From an uncultured Mycoplasmatota bacterium (GTDB lineage: Bacteria > Bacillota_I > Bacilli_A > RF39 > UBA660), in contig USET01000033.1 of the NCBI GenBank assembly GCA_900553765.1, positions 1-10,208 of the forward strand: 10,208 bases of DNA, in the 5' to 3' direction. The notes under the pieces were generated by a model that saw nothing but the letters and a program-made list of their open reading frames with translations, was not told the DNA's origin and ran no database searches. The translations under genes were made by a program, and so were the position numbers. Position 1 is the stretch's first letter. Every line of letters begins with the position of its first letter. Of the stretch, positions 1 through 5,368 are shown piece after piece.

Positions 1-510
1 TGCACTCGTATCTTGAATATAATCAAGTGTAACTGTTAATGACTTTGTCTTTGTAGTAGGAACCGTTGTATCTGTTCCAACCCATTCAGCCTTTACTGTA
101 ACTGTATCTGTTCCAGATGTTGCTGGTAATTTATCGTTTTTTGCAACTCCTGTTACCGTATATTTAATTCCAGATGTTGCTGATTCTGTTGGCGTAATTG
201 TAAGCGCATTTAATACAGCATCCAAACTACCAGTATTCTTAACTACGATATCAAAAGTAACAGAATCACCAGGTGTTTTAAAATCTACAGCGAACGTTGC
301 AGAGTTTGCTGTGAATGAAGGTGAACCAACTACAGTAGCGGTTCCTGTCTTACCTTTTTCGGTAATACTTGTGATTGCAACATTCCACGTACTAGTGATG
401 TTAGCCGTACCGTTAATAGTAAGCTTCTGTGCTAAAGCAGAATAACCAACAGCCATCAATACTACAGCGGCGAATAACCCACCTAATAAATAATTTCTCT
501 TATTTTTCAT
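1..510 (-). CDS. SipW/TasA-type exported surface protein, single module (3' end beyond window)
   Basis: This gene is cut by the left edge: 170 codons are visible with no stop. The start at 510 has an AAGGA ribosome binding site at 518-522, seven bases upstream. The N-terminus is short and basic (MKNKRNY), followed by one hydrophobic helix (about residues 8-26) ending in GYSALAQKL-TINGT. It closely matches the upstream neighbour at 524-1045: 20 of 26 residues are identical from GYS to AIT. A beta-rich domain follows, with the TPGDS...VKNTGSLDA stretch that resembles the 'PGD...F...NNGSL' region of TasA/camelysin proteins. The visible end (LDYIQ) is the conserved end of the module, and the frame then runs at least four residues further, so it either stops just outside or carries an extra domain. 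Being a filament or matrix subunit like TasA is inference. Uncleaved signal-anchor export is also possible. Confidence 0.8.
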   Translation of the reverse strand, partial: MKNKRNYLLGGLFAAVVLMAVGYSALAQKLTINGTANITSTWNVAITSITEKGKTGTATVVGSPSFTANSATFAVDFKTPGDSVTFDIVVKNTGSLDAVLNALTITPTESATSGIKYTVTGVAKNDKLPATSGTDTVTVKAEWVGTDTTVPTTKTKSLTVTLDYIQDTSA

Positions 511-517
511 ATTTTAA

Positions 518-522
518 TCCTT
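518..522 (-). promoter_or_regulatory. ribosome binding site of the left-edge surface gene
   Basis: AAGGA on the minus strand lies between the TAG stop of the preceding gene (524-526) and the ATG at 508-510, with a seven-base spacer. Only 13 bases separate the two genes and no terminator lies between them, so they are almost certainly co-transcribed. Confidence 0.7.
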
Positions 523-523
523 T

Positions 524-1045
524 CTATGCTTGTACATAATTTAAAATGATTGTTGCTGTATTTGTTTTTACAGTTGGTAATTGACCAGTTCCGTCATCTT
601 CAAAAGTAACTTTTACCTTGACAACTTGATCTTGACCTTGTGTTAGAGGATCTCCTTCTGATACACCAATAACTTCAAATTTTAATTTTGATTCTTCTTC
701 GCTAGGTGTAATTTGAATTGATTCTAACTCAGCATCTAATGTACCACCATTGTGCACTGTTACATCGATTACAGTACTTTCTCCAGGTGTTGTAAATCCT
801 ACATTAAATGTAGCAGTTGTTGTAGTGTGATCAATCCCGCTTACAACAGGGTTTCCAACCTTTCCTTCTGAAGATTCTTTTGCATCAGTAATCGCAATAT
901 TCCATTCACTTGAAATCGTAGCAGTACCGTTGATTGTCAAACGTTGCGCTAATGCTGCGTATCCGATCGCCATAATTAAAACTGCAGCAAGTAATGTTCC
1001 AATTAAGACATTCTTCTGATCCCTTTTTTCTTTTCCGTTTGTCAT
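524..1045 (-). CDS. SipW/TasA-type exported surface protein, single module
   Basis: This complete 173-residue protein consists of one export segment and one beta-rich domain. Residues 1-12 are charged (KEKRDQKN), residues 13-33 form a hydrophobic helix, and GYAALAQ at 29-35 leads into L-T-I-N-G-T-A-T-I-S. That is the layout of SipW-dependent signal peptides such as those of TasA and camelysin. Residues 81-108 (VGFTTPGES...NGGTLDA) resemble the conserved core strand-turn of TasA-like domains, and the protein ends at LNYVQA. It has no cysteine and no sortase motif. The ATG at 1043-1045 follows AGGAG at 1055-1059 with a nine-base spacer. It is first in a two-gene transcript with the paralogue at 1-510 and is driven by the promoter at 1102-1131. 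A secreted filament or matrix subunit is a plausible role but is inferred from family likeness alone. Confidence 0.85.
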   Translation of the reverse strand: MTNGKEKRDQKNVLIGTLLAAVLIMAIGYAALAQRLTINGTATISSEWNIAITDAKESSEGKVGNPVVSGIDHTTTTATFNVGFTTPGESTVIDVTVHNGGTLDAELESIQITPSEEESKLKFEVIGVSEGDPLTQGQDQVVKVKVTFEDDGTGQLPTVKTNTATIILNYVQA

Positions 1046-1073
1046 TTTATAATTCTCCTCTCTTCTAGTAAAA

Positions 1074-1087
1074 CATCCGCCCGGATG
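1074..1087 (-). promoter_or_regulatory. GC-rich hairpin near the 5' end of the tandem surface-gene leader
   Basis: On the minus strand CATCC-GGGC-GGATG forms a five-pair stem with a four-base loop in an otherwise AT-rich region. It begins about seven bases after the transcript start inferred from the promoter at 1102-1131 and ends 15 bases before the AGGAG site. A stem-loop this close to the 5' end is a common mRNA-stabilising feature. It is not followed by a strong U-run, so a terminator role is unlikely. Confidence 0.45.
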
Positions 1088-1089
1088 AT

Positions 1090-1144
1090 AATTACAATAT
1101 TATTTTAATACTGTTGGGAAATGTTTGTCAATAACATTGTAATT
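1090..1144. repeat. inverted repeat flanking the tandem surface-gene promoter
   Basis: The arms are 1090-1104 (aattacaatattatt) and 1130-1144 (aataacattgtaatt). One is the reverse complement of the other at 14 of 15 positions, with 25 bases between them and about 40 bases from centre to centre. The left arm overlaps the end of the -10 box and the predicted transcript start, and the right arm overlaps the outer edge of the -35 box. This is the placement expected of a paired operator. The region is AT-rich, so chance cannot be excluded. Confidence 0.5.
1102..1131 (-). promoter_or_regulatory. sigma-A promoter of the tandem short surface genes
   Basis: The minus strand shows a perfect -35 TTGACA (1126-1131), an 18-base spacer and -10 TAAAAT (1102-1107). 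Transcription should begin near 1095, giving a leader of about 50 bases that contains the hairpin at 1074-1087. This leader is several times longer than those of the other genes in the window. Confidence 0.75.
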
Positions 1145-1179
1145 GTTTTTTTAAAAATTTGAATCGTATGTCAAATATA

Positions 1180-1218
1180 ACTTAAAAATAAAAGTGATAT
1201 TACTACCACTTTTATTTT
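1180..1218 (-). terminator. intrinsic terminator after the 1236-2354 surface gene
   Basis: The stem arms are 1185-1199 and 1204-1218, 15 pairs with one G-U and a four-base loop. It starts 17 bases after the TAA stop and runs into a short U-run on the minus strand. The stem is flanked by A/T runs on both sides, so it could also act on the plus strand. It separates this gene from the tandem surface genes. Confidence 0.8.
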
Positions 1219-1235
1219 GCCCCTTTTGGTTTCGT

Positions 1236-2354
1236 TTATTCTATTTTCGAAACACTCGCCTTATCGATTGTCAAACATGGTCGGATATCCATTCCATATA
1301 TATAAAAATTACCAACTTGTAAAAATGTTGCTTGATTATTTGTAGCATCCTTTCTATAAGCCACAAAATTTACAAGTTTGTCTCCGATCACTGTACTTGT
1401 AAGAAAACCAAACTGTCCAACATTATTGTGATCGTAAGCAAAATCATAGTCTATAAGCCATTCTACTTTACTACCACGAACATAATAAGTGTTCCCATCC
1501 CAGTCAACATCCATAGCCCACATAAAATTTAGAAGTTCTTGCTGACTCATCAAAGTGACATTATATCCTAAAGTGCTACCACCTGCACTCGAAATTTGAT
1601 TTCTCCAACCGCTCGTCATATTTTGTAGAGTTTTGTATACATTACTTTCTTCAAAAACAGCGGAACCGTCGTATTTAGAATATGCAATTGCTCTATCAGA
1701 CAGTAAATATAACATATCACCGTCGATGTTTACAACACGAAAAGCATCTGTAAGTCCTAAGACTTTAACATGATCTCCTAACGCAAATTGCACACCCGGA
1801 TCAAACGTTGGTGAATCTGCTGTTTTTTGCTGATATTCTACTGTAAAGTCGATCGTCTTGTTCTCAGCAGATGAAGTAGTGGTAATTGAACCATCCCACA
1901 TTACAACGATTTGAAATGTCATAGTCTCGCCTTGCAACAAAGATGAATACAATTGAAGACCACTGGTCGATACTGTAATATCAATCGGTTCCTGTTGATT
2001 AGCCTCTTCGATTCCTTCGATTGCAGTAATTAAAGCATCGACGTTTCCCACATTTCTTACTGTTACATCGTAAATCGCTTTCGCGCCTTTTTCGTTTAAA
2101 TTTACTTCAATCCTTCCAGACGTTTTATTTGTGATCGATGGCTCTCCTACTGTTTCTGCATTCGTTAAGCTATTTTCTGTAATCGATTCGATATAAATAT
2201 CAAAGTTCGTCGAAATACTTGATATACCATTGATTTTTATCTGCTGAGATAGTATTGCGTAGCCAACAGAACATAAAAACATACACGCTAACAACCCGAC
2301 TAAAATATATCGTTCTCTTCGAAATACAACTCTTCTCCCCGATTTTAATTTCAT
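1236..2354 (-). CDS. SipW/TasA-type module fused to a C-terminal DUF6273-like domain
   Basis: This is a two-part exported protein of 372 residues from the start chosen here. Residues 1-16 are strongly basic, residues 17-36 are hydrophobic, and GYAILSQQ-IKING marks the SipW/TasA-type junction. The beta-rich module (about 40-176) contains VTVRNVGNVDA and ends at VEYQQ, the same closing motif as its paralogues. After a short linker, residues about 190-361 form a separate domain that begins LGDHVKVLG...FRVVNIDGDMLYLLSD and ends YGMDIRPCLTID. This 'LLSD ... RPxLxL' frame is reminiscent of DUF6273 domains of Bacillota surface proteins; that match is by eye. A longer start at 2366 exists (four more residues), but the predicted transcript begins at about 2364. 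GGTGA at 2360-2364 is well placed for the ATG at 2352-2354, so the shorter start is preferred. Confidence 0.8.
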   Translation of the reverse strand: MKLKSGRRVVFRRERYILVGLLACMFLCSVGYAILSQQIKINGISSISTNFDIYIESITENSLTNAETVGEPSITNKTSGRIEVNLNEKGAKAIYDVTVRNVGNVDALITAIEGIEEANQQEPIDITVSTSGLQLYSSLLQGETMTFQIVVMWDGSITTTSSAENKTIDFTVEYQQKTADSPTFDPGVQFALGDHVKVLGLTDAFRVVNIDGDMLYLLSDRAIAYSKYDGSAVFEESNVYKTLQNMTSGWRNQISSAGGSTLGYNVTLMSQQELLNFMWAMDVDWDGNTYYVRGSKVEWLIDYDFAYDHNNVGQFGFLTSTVIGDKLVNFVAYRKDATNNQATFLQVGNFYIYGMDIRPCLTIDKASVSKIE

Positions 2355-2370
2355 ATTCTTCACCATACTT

Positions 2371-2399
2371 ATTGTAACATCGTCTTAAATTTTAGTAAA
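2371..2399 (-). promoter_or_regulatory. promoter of the 1236-2354 surface gene
   Basis: On the minus strand, -35 TTTACT (2394-2399), a 17-base spacer and -10 TACAAT (2371-2376) are preceded by TGT, which gives an extended -10 (TGnTACAAT). The predicted start near 2364 leaves a leader of about 10 bases holding GGTGA. The -35 box overlaps the tail of the xseB terminator. Confidence 0.65.
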
Positions 2400-2425
2400 G
2401 AAAAAAATAAGCGCCGCTTATTTTT
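2396..2425 (-). terminator. intrinsic terminator of xseA-xseB
   Basis: A perfect ten-pair stem (2403-2412 with 2416-2425) with a three-base loop is followed by a U-run on the minus strand. The xseB TAA stop (2418-2420) lies inside the stem. The A-run on one side and T-run on the other could make it bidirectional. Confidence 0.85.
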
Positions 2426-2648
2426 CGTCATCTAACTCAAATGGTTCCAACTTCCCATTTTCACTTACTATTTGGTTCACTTGTTGTTCGATTGATTTTA
2501 ACTTTTCGTCACATTCTTTTACTAATTTCATCGCTTTCGTATATTTTTCGATCGATTCATCTAAATCGATATTCCCATTTTCCAATGCATCGATAATTTT
2601 TTCAAGCTCTGCTATCTTTTCTTCAAATTTTGGCTCTTTCTTTTCCAT
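2418..2648 (-). CDS. xseB: exodeoxyribonuclease VII small subunit
   Basis: XseB is the small subunit of exonuclease VII, several copies of which bind the C-terminal part of XseA. The complex degrades single-stranded DNA from both ends into short oligonucleotides without a metal cofactor. The 76-residue length is typical. The family pattern is clear: FEEKIAELEKIIDALENG at 8-25, then L-D-E-S-I-E-K-Y and a charged helix with ECDEKLKSIEQQV. The usual glycine of the Y-E-x-G motif is replaced (YTKA). The ATG lies one base after the xseA stop, and its ribosome binding site (GGAAAGGAAG) is within the last xseA codons, so translation is coupled. The gene ends in a terminator that contains its stop codon. 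Confidence 0.95.
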   Translation of the reverse strand: MEKKEPKFEEKIAELEKIIDALENGNIDLDESIEKYTKAMKLVKECDEKLKSIEQQVNQIVSENGKLEPFELDDEK

Positions 2649-2649
2649 T

Positions 2650-3921
2650 TTAATCTTCCTTTCCTGTTACTGTCGATAGTATCGTACCATCGTGAAATTT
2701 AATTTTTACTTGATCTCCCACAGATAGATCTTCAGCATTCCCTATCGTATGATCTTCTAGATATGTTAACGTATATCCGCGTTTTAATACATTCATCGGA
2801 TTGACCAATTCCAATTTTTCCATTAGAGTTCCCAACCTTAATTTTTCTTCTTTGTACAACTCTTCTGGGTGTAGCAATAAGTAGTTTTGCTTTATATGAT
2901 CCATGTGTGTTCTCATACGTTCTACTTTCTTTAAAACGCCTTGATTTGCTCGTTCTAATAAGTAATCCAAAGTTTGTTTCTTTCCATCGAACATCATCAT
3001 CGGGTTTTTTAACACAAACGAATTTTGAACGCTTTCTAAATATAACCTTTGATAATTTACTTTCTTATAAATTCCCTCGTTCAAACGAATGCGGAATTGC
3101 GCTAATAATTTTTGTAAGTCCACCATATTCGGAACGGCTATCTCCGCAGCTCCCGTTGGCGTAGGCGCTCTCAAATCCGCGACAAAGTCAGCAATTGTAT
3201 AATCGATCTCATGCCCTACTGCGCTAATTGTCGGTATCGGGCACTCATAGATCGCTCTTGCTACGATCTCTTCGTTAAACGGCCATAAGTCCTCGATAGA
3301 CCCACCTCCACGACCGATAATCAATACATCGAGATCATAAGTTTGCGCTAATTTAATGTTTCTTACGATATCTTCTGCTGCAGCATCTCCTTGTACTAAA
3401 CTCGGAAATAAAATTGTTTCGCAAATTGGATAGCGTCTTTTTATCGTAGATAAAATATCCTTGATTGCAGCTCCTGTCGCTGCAGTTACAATTCCAACAC
3501 GCTCTGGAATTTTAGGGATCTTTTTCTTATGTTCCGGAGCAAATAGTCCTTCACTTGCCAATTGCTTTTTTAACTTTTCAAAAGCAACATACAAATTTCC
3601 GATTCCATCTTCCATCATTTGCTCTACATATATTTGATAATTTCCCGTTGCTTCGTAAACACTAATTCTTCCCACTAATAAGACTCTCATGCCATCCGCA
3701 GGAACGAAATTTAATTTGCGCGCACTACTCGCAAACATAATCGCATTGATCTTACTCGCTTCATCTTTTACAGAAAAATACATGTGTCCTGTTGTATGTG
3801 CTTTAAAATTGGAGATTTCTCCTTTTAGAAACACATGTCTTAAATTTTGGTCTGTATCAAATTTATGTTTTAAATAACGCGTCATGGCACTGACTGTTAA
3901 ATATTTATCGTTTTGATCCAT
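2650..3921 (-). CDS. xseA: exodeoxyribonuclease VII large subunit
   Basis: XseA is the catalytic subunit of exonuclease VII, a single-strand-specific DNA exonuclease acting in recombination, repair and, in some bacteria, mismatch-repair excision. The 423-residue length is usual for Bacillota. The N-terminal OB-fold (about 5-100) includes GEISNFKAHTTGHMYFSVKD. The catalytic domain shows VGIVTAATGAAIKD at 142-155, RGGGSIEDLWPFNEE at 204-218, AVGHEIDYTIADFVADLRAPTP at 234-255 with T-G-A-A-E following, then a long helical segment and the C-terminal RGYTLTY (381-387). Small substitutions from consensus (GHEID for GHETD, TPTGAAE for TPSAAAE) look tolerated. The ATG at 3919-3921 has GAGG at 3930-3933, eight bases upstream. 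It has its own strong promoter although nusB lies just upstream, with a terminator between them. Confidence 0.97.
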   Translation of the reverse strand: MDQNDKYLTVSAMTRYLKHKFDTDQNLRHVFLKGEISNFKAHTTGHMYFSVKDEASKINAIMFASSARKLNFVPADGMRVLLVGRISVYEATGNYQIYVEQMMEDGIGNLYVAFEKLKKQLASEGLFAPEHKKKIPKIPERVGIVTAATGAAIKDILSTIKRRYPICETILFPSLVQGDAAAEDIVRNIKLAQTYDLDVLIIGRGGGSIEDLWPFNEEIVARAIYECPIPTISAVGHEIDYTIADFVADLRAPTPTGAAEIAVPNMVDLQKLLAQFRIRLNEGIYKKVNYQRLYLESVQNSFVLKNPMMMFDGKKQTLDYLLERANQGVLKKVERMRTHMDHIKQNYLLLHPEELYKEEKLRLGTLMEKLELVNPMNVLKRGYTLTYLEDHTIGNAEDLSVGDQVKIKFHDGTILSTVTGKED

Positions 3922-3949
3922 CGTTCATTCCTCAATTCTATCCTACTTC

Positions 3950-3979
3950 ATTATACAATAGCGAACTGTTGTTCGTCAA
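3950..3979 (-). promoter_or_regulatory. sigma-A promoter of xseA-xseB
   Basis: The minus strand shows -35 TTGACG (3974-3979), an 18-base spacer and -10 TATAAT (3950-3955). The predicted start near 3943 leaves a leader of about 21 bases containing GAGG. It lies immediately after the nusB terminator U-run. Confidence 0.8.
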
Positions 3980-3987
3980 TTGCTTTT

Positions 3988-4014
3988 GAAAAAAAATAAG
4001 TTGTAAAAACAACT
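3988..4014 (-). terminator. intrinsic terminator of nusB
   Basis: The stem AGTTGT / ACAACT (3999-4004 with 4009-4014) has a four-base loop and is followed on the minus strand by TA and eight T. The six-pair stem is weak, but the U-run is long. The TAG stop of nusB (4013-4015) is partly inside the stem. Confidence 0.6.
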
Positions 4015-4423
4015 ATTTGTCTATTTTTGCATGATAGATTTTATCTAATACCCCGTTGATCATTTTTCTAACGTCCGTATCACTATATGCCTTAGCAAGT
4101 TCAATCGCCTCGTTAATCGCAACAATTGGTGGTGTATCTGTATAATTTAACTCGTAGATTCCCATTCTTAAAATTGCCGCATCCGTATTTCCTAAACGAT
4201 CGATCGTCCATCCGTTCAAATACGTATTGGCAAGTTTGTCGATGTCGTTCTGATACGTTATAACGCCATATACGATTTCTTTAACAAATTCATTTTCGAT
4301 CGGCATTACTTCTTTCATGATTTCATCTACTTGATATTCAACATGATTTTTTTGATAGGTATTCATCTGATATAATATCGTCATTATTTTTTTACGTAAT
4401 TCACTTCTGTTTAGCTGTTCCAT
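4013..4423 (-). CDS. nusB: transcription antitermination factor NusB
   Basis: NusB binds the boxA RNA of rRNA leaders together with ribosomal protein S10 (NusE) and helps RNA polymerase read through rRNA operons. The 136-residue protein has the family landmarks: [15 protein letters not shown] near the start, [11 protein letters not shown] at 44-54, [18 protein letters not shown] at 75-92, [14 protein letters not shown] at 101-114 and [10 protein letters not shown] at 120-129. A longer reading from the ATG at 4439-4441 would add six residues. It is rejected because the predicted transcript begins near 4433 and the AGGTGA site sits just four bases before the ATG at 4421-4423. The unit appears short and separate, with its own promoter and a terminator at the stop codon. 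Read-through from the membrane-protein gene upstream is possible, since no hairpin lies between them. Confidence 0.93.
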   Translation of the reverse strand: MEQLNRSELRKKIMTILYQMNTYQKNHVEYQVDEIMKEVMPIENEFVKEIVYGVITYQNDIDKLANTYLNGWTIDRLGNTDAAILRMGIYELNYTDTPPIVAINEAIELAKAYSDTDVRKMINGVLDKIYHAKIDK

Positions 4424-4439
4424 AAAATCACCTGAAACC

Positions 4440-4467
4440 ATTATATCAAAAAAAAGAAAAATAGTAA
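4440..4467 (-). promoter_or_regulatory. promoter of nusB
   Basis: On the minus strand, -10 TATAAT (4440-4445) lies 16 bases from a weak -35 TTACTA (4462-4467). A start near 4433 leaves only about 10 leader bases, which contain AGGTGA. This placement decides the nusB start codon. Confidence 0.55.
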
Positions 4468-4495
4468 CGTATTTTCCTCATTTCTCATCAATTTC

Positions 4496-4894
4496 TTATT
4501 TGATATACCCACTTAGCATACGACGTAACTGTTCAATTTTATCGTAATTATCATCTTTTGCTATATTCATATTACTCTTAAACACCATAATCAATCTATA
4601 AATCACTCCAGCGAACGTTCCAAGTACTGTGATAATTCCAAGAACGTCATAATCGATATACATAAAGAATAGCCCTAAACACATAAGAGCAAACCCGATA
4701 GCAATCAAAGCCCACATCGTAAATTTATTTCTCGTTTCTACTTCGAGTGCTGCTACTTTTGTCTTTAAATATTGAACTTGCTCTGCTTTCGTCAGCTTCA
4801 TGTCTTCCATTTGATCTATCACATTGTTGTATACGATCTCGCTTTTATTTTTCTCTTCTCCACTAATGTTTACTTGAATCTTAGGTTGATGCAT
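4496..4894 (-). CDS. small two-helix membrane protein of unknown function
   Basis: I do not recognise this 132-residue protein. Residues 1-56 are polar and charged with a predicted helical, possibly coiled-coil stretch (DQMEDMKLTKAEQVQYLKTKVAALEVE at about 27-53). Two hydrophobic helices follow at about 59-80 and 84-105 with a very short acidic turn (DYD), so both ends should face the same side, probably the cytoplasm. A charged tail (KDDNYDKIEQLRRML) follows. No enzyme motif is visible. The ATG at 4892-4894 has GGAGG at 4904-4908 with a nine-base spacer. The gene has one of the best promoters in the window (4920-4948), and no hairpin separates it from nusB 72 bases downstream, so a shared transcript is possible. 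The geometry suits a membrane-anchored, helix-mediated oligomer, but this is only a structural guess. Confidence 0.75.
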   Translation of the reverse strand: MHQPKIQVNISGEEKNKSEIVYNNVIDQMEDMKLTKAEQVQYLKTKVAALEVETRNKFTMWALIAIGFALMCLGLFFMYIDYDVLGIITVLGTFAGVIYRLIMVFKSNMNIAKDDNYDKIEQLRRMLSGYIK

Positions 4895-4903
4895 TCCTTA
4901 CCG

Positions 4904-4908
4904 CCTCC
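4904..4908 (-). promoter_or_regulatory. strong ribosome binding site of the two-helix membrane protein
   Basis: GGAGG on the minus strand lies nine bases before the ATG at 4892-4894. Together with the promoter at 4920-4948 it fixes the start and suggests solid expression. Confidence 0.75.
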
Positions 4909-4919
4909 AATTGCCATAT

Positions 4920-4948
4920 ATTATATAGAATATTGTGGCATAAGTCAA
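4920..4948 (-). promoter_or_regulatory. near-consensus sigma-A promoter of the two-helix membrane protein
   Basis: The minus strand shows -35 TTGACT (4943-4948), an ideal 17-base spacer and -10 TATAAT (4920-4925), which is 11 of 12 consensus positions. The predicted start near 4913 leaves a leader of about 18 bases. The -35 box lies in the tail of the preceding terminator. Confidence 0.85.
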
Positions 4949-4974
4949 ACAAAAAAAGCTCTTCTAAGAGCTTT
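4947..4974 (-). terminator. intrinsic terminator of the mutS unit
   Basis: The eight-pair stem (4955-4962 with 4967-4974) has a TAGA loop on the minus strand and is followed by a T-run. The TAA stop of the small membrane protein (4973-4975) is partly in the stem. Confidence 0.85.
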
Positions 4975-5359
4975 ACATATACTGTTCTCCTTTACCACGG
5001 TAAAGTTGAACTAAAATTTCGATTGCTAAATATAGTTCCATTACGATCAGCAACGTCCATCCCAAAATTGGAACGACAAGACATAAAATCCAAGTGTAAG
5101 GAGACGTATAAATCTCTCTACCCGGGACTTCCAAACGATCGGCAATTACAACTGTCAATTGAAACATCAAAACAGTAAGCATGACCATCGCTGGAAAAAG
5201 GCAACAAATAATTCCAATCACCCAATAGACCCAATTTGCATACCATGCGTTCTTGTCGTAAGCATGAAGCGATGCCGCCAAAGCAAAGATCGCAAGTCCT
5301 TGCGTTATAAACATCAAAATTAACCATACCCACCAGTAATCTTTTTTTAATAAATCCAT
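4973..5359 (-). CDS. small polytopic membrane protein coupled to mutS, unknown function
   Basis: I do not recognise this 128-residue protein. It is almost entirely hydrophobic, with segments at about 9-31, 43-72 and 88-118. The latter two are long enough to be kinked or to re-enter, so three or four membrane passes are plausible. Aromatic residues cluster at the borders (YWWVW, WYANWVYW), cysteines sit at 51, 52 and 93, and a short loop (ADRLEVPGREIYTSP) separates the last two segments. No catalytic motif is seen. The ATG at 5357-5359 is 9 bases from the mutS stop, and its ribosome binding site (AGGG, 5365-5368) directly abuts that stop, so translation should follow mutS. Co-expression with mutS is clear from the layout, but a role in mismatch repair is not supported by the sequence. 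Confidence 0.75.
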   Translation of the reverse strand: MDLLKKDYWWVWLILMFITQGLAIFALAASLHAYDKNAWYANWVYWVIGIICCLFPAMVMLTVLMFQLTVVIADRLEVPGREIYTSPYTWILCLVVPILGWTLLIVMELYLAIEILVQLYRGKGEQYM

Positions 5360-5368
5360 TTTATCCCT

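Noticed and set aside
1..1045. The two tandem short surface genes as a recent duplication or one broken gene
   Set aside because: Each has its own start, ribosome binding site and export segment, and the protein sequences have diverged substantially beyond the export region, so they are old paralogues.
1169..1174. Second TTGACA on the minus strand upstream of the tandem surface genes
   Set aside because: No -10 box lies at 16-18 bases; the nearest TACAAT is about 27 bases away. The promoter at 1102-1131 is far better.
2240..2300. Lipobox-like L-L-A-C in the hydrophobic segment of the 1236-2354 protein
   Set aside because: It sits in the middle of the helix rather than at its end, and the paralogues have no cysteine there, so a lipoprotein signal is unlikely.
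4963..5178. Overlapping plus-strand frames around 4772-5178
   Set aside because: They cross the promoter and terminator of the minus-strand genes and show no homology or start signals.
5118..5333. Second minus-strand frame inside the mutS-coupled membrane protein
   Set aside because: It overlaps entirely in another frame; the 128-residue frame has the ribosome binding site, the membrane-helix pattern and the terminator at its stop.
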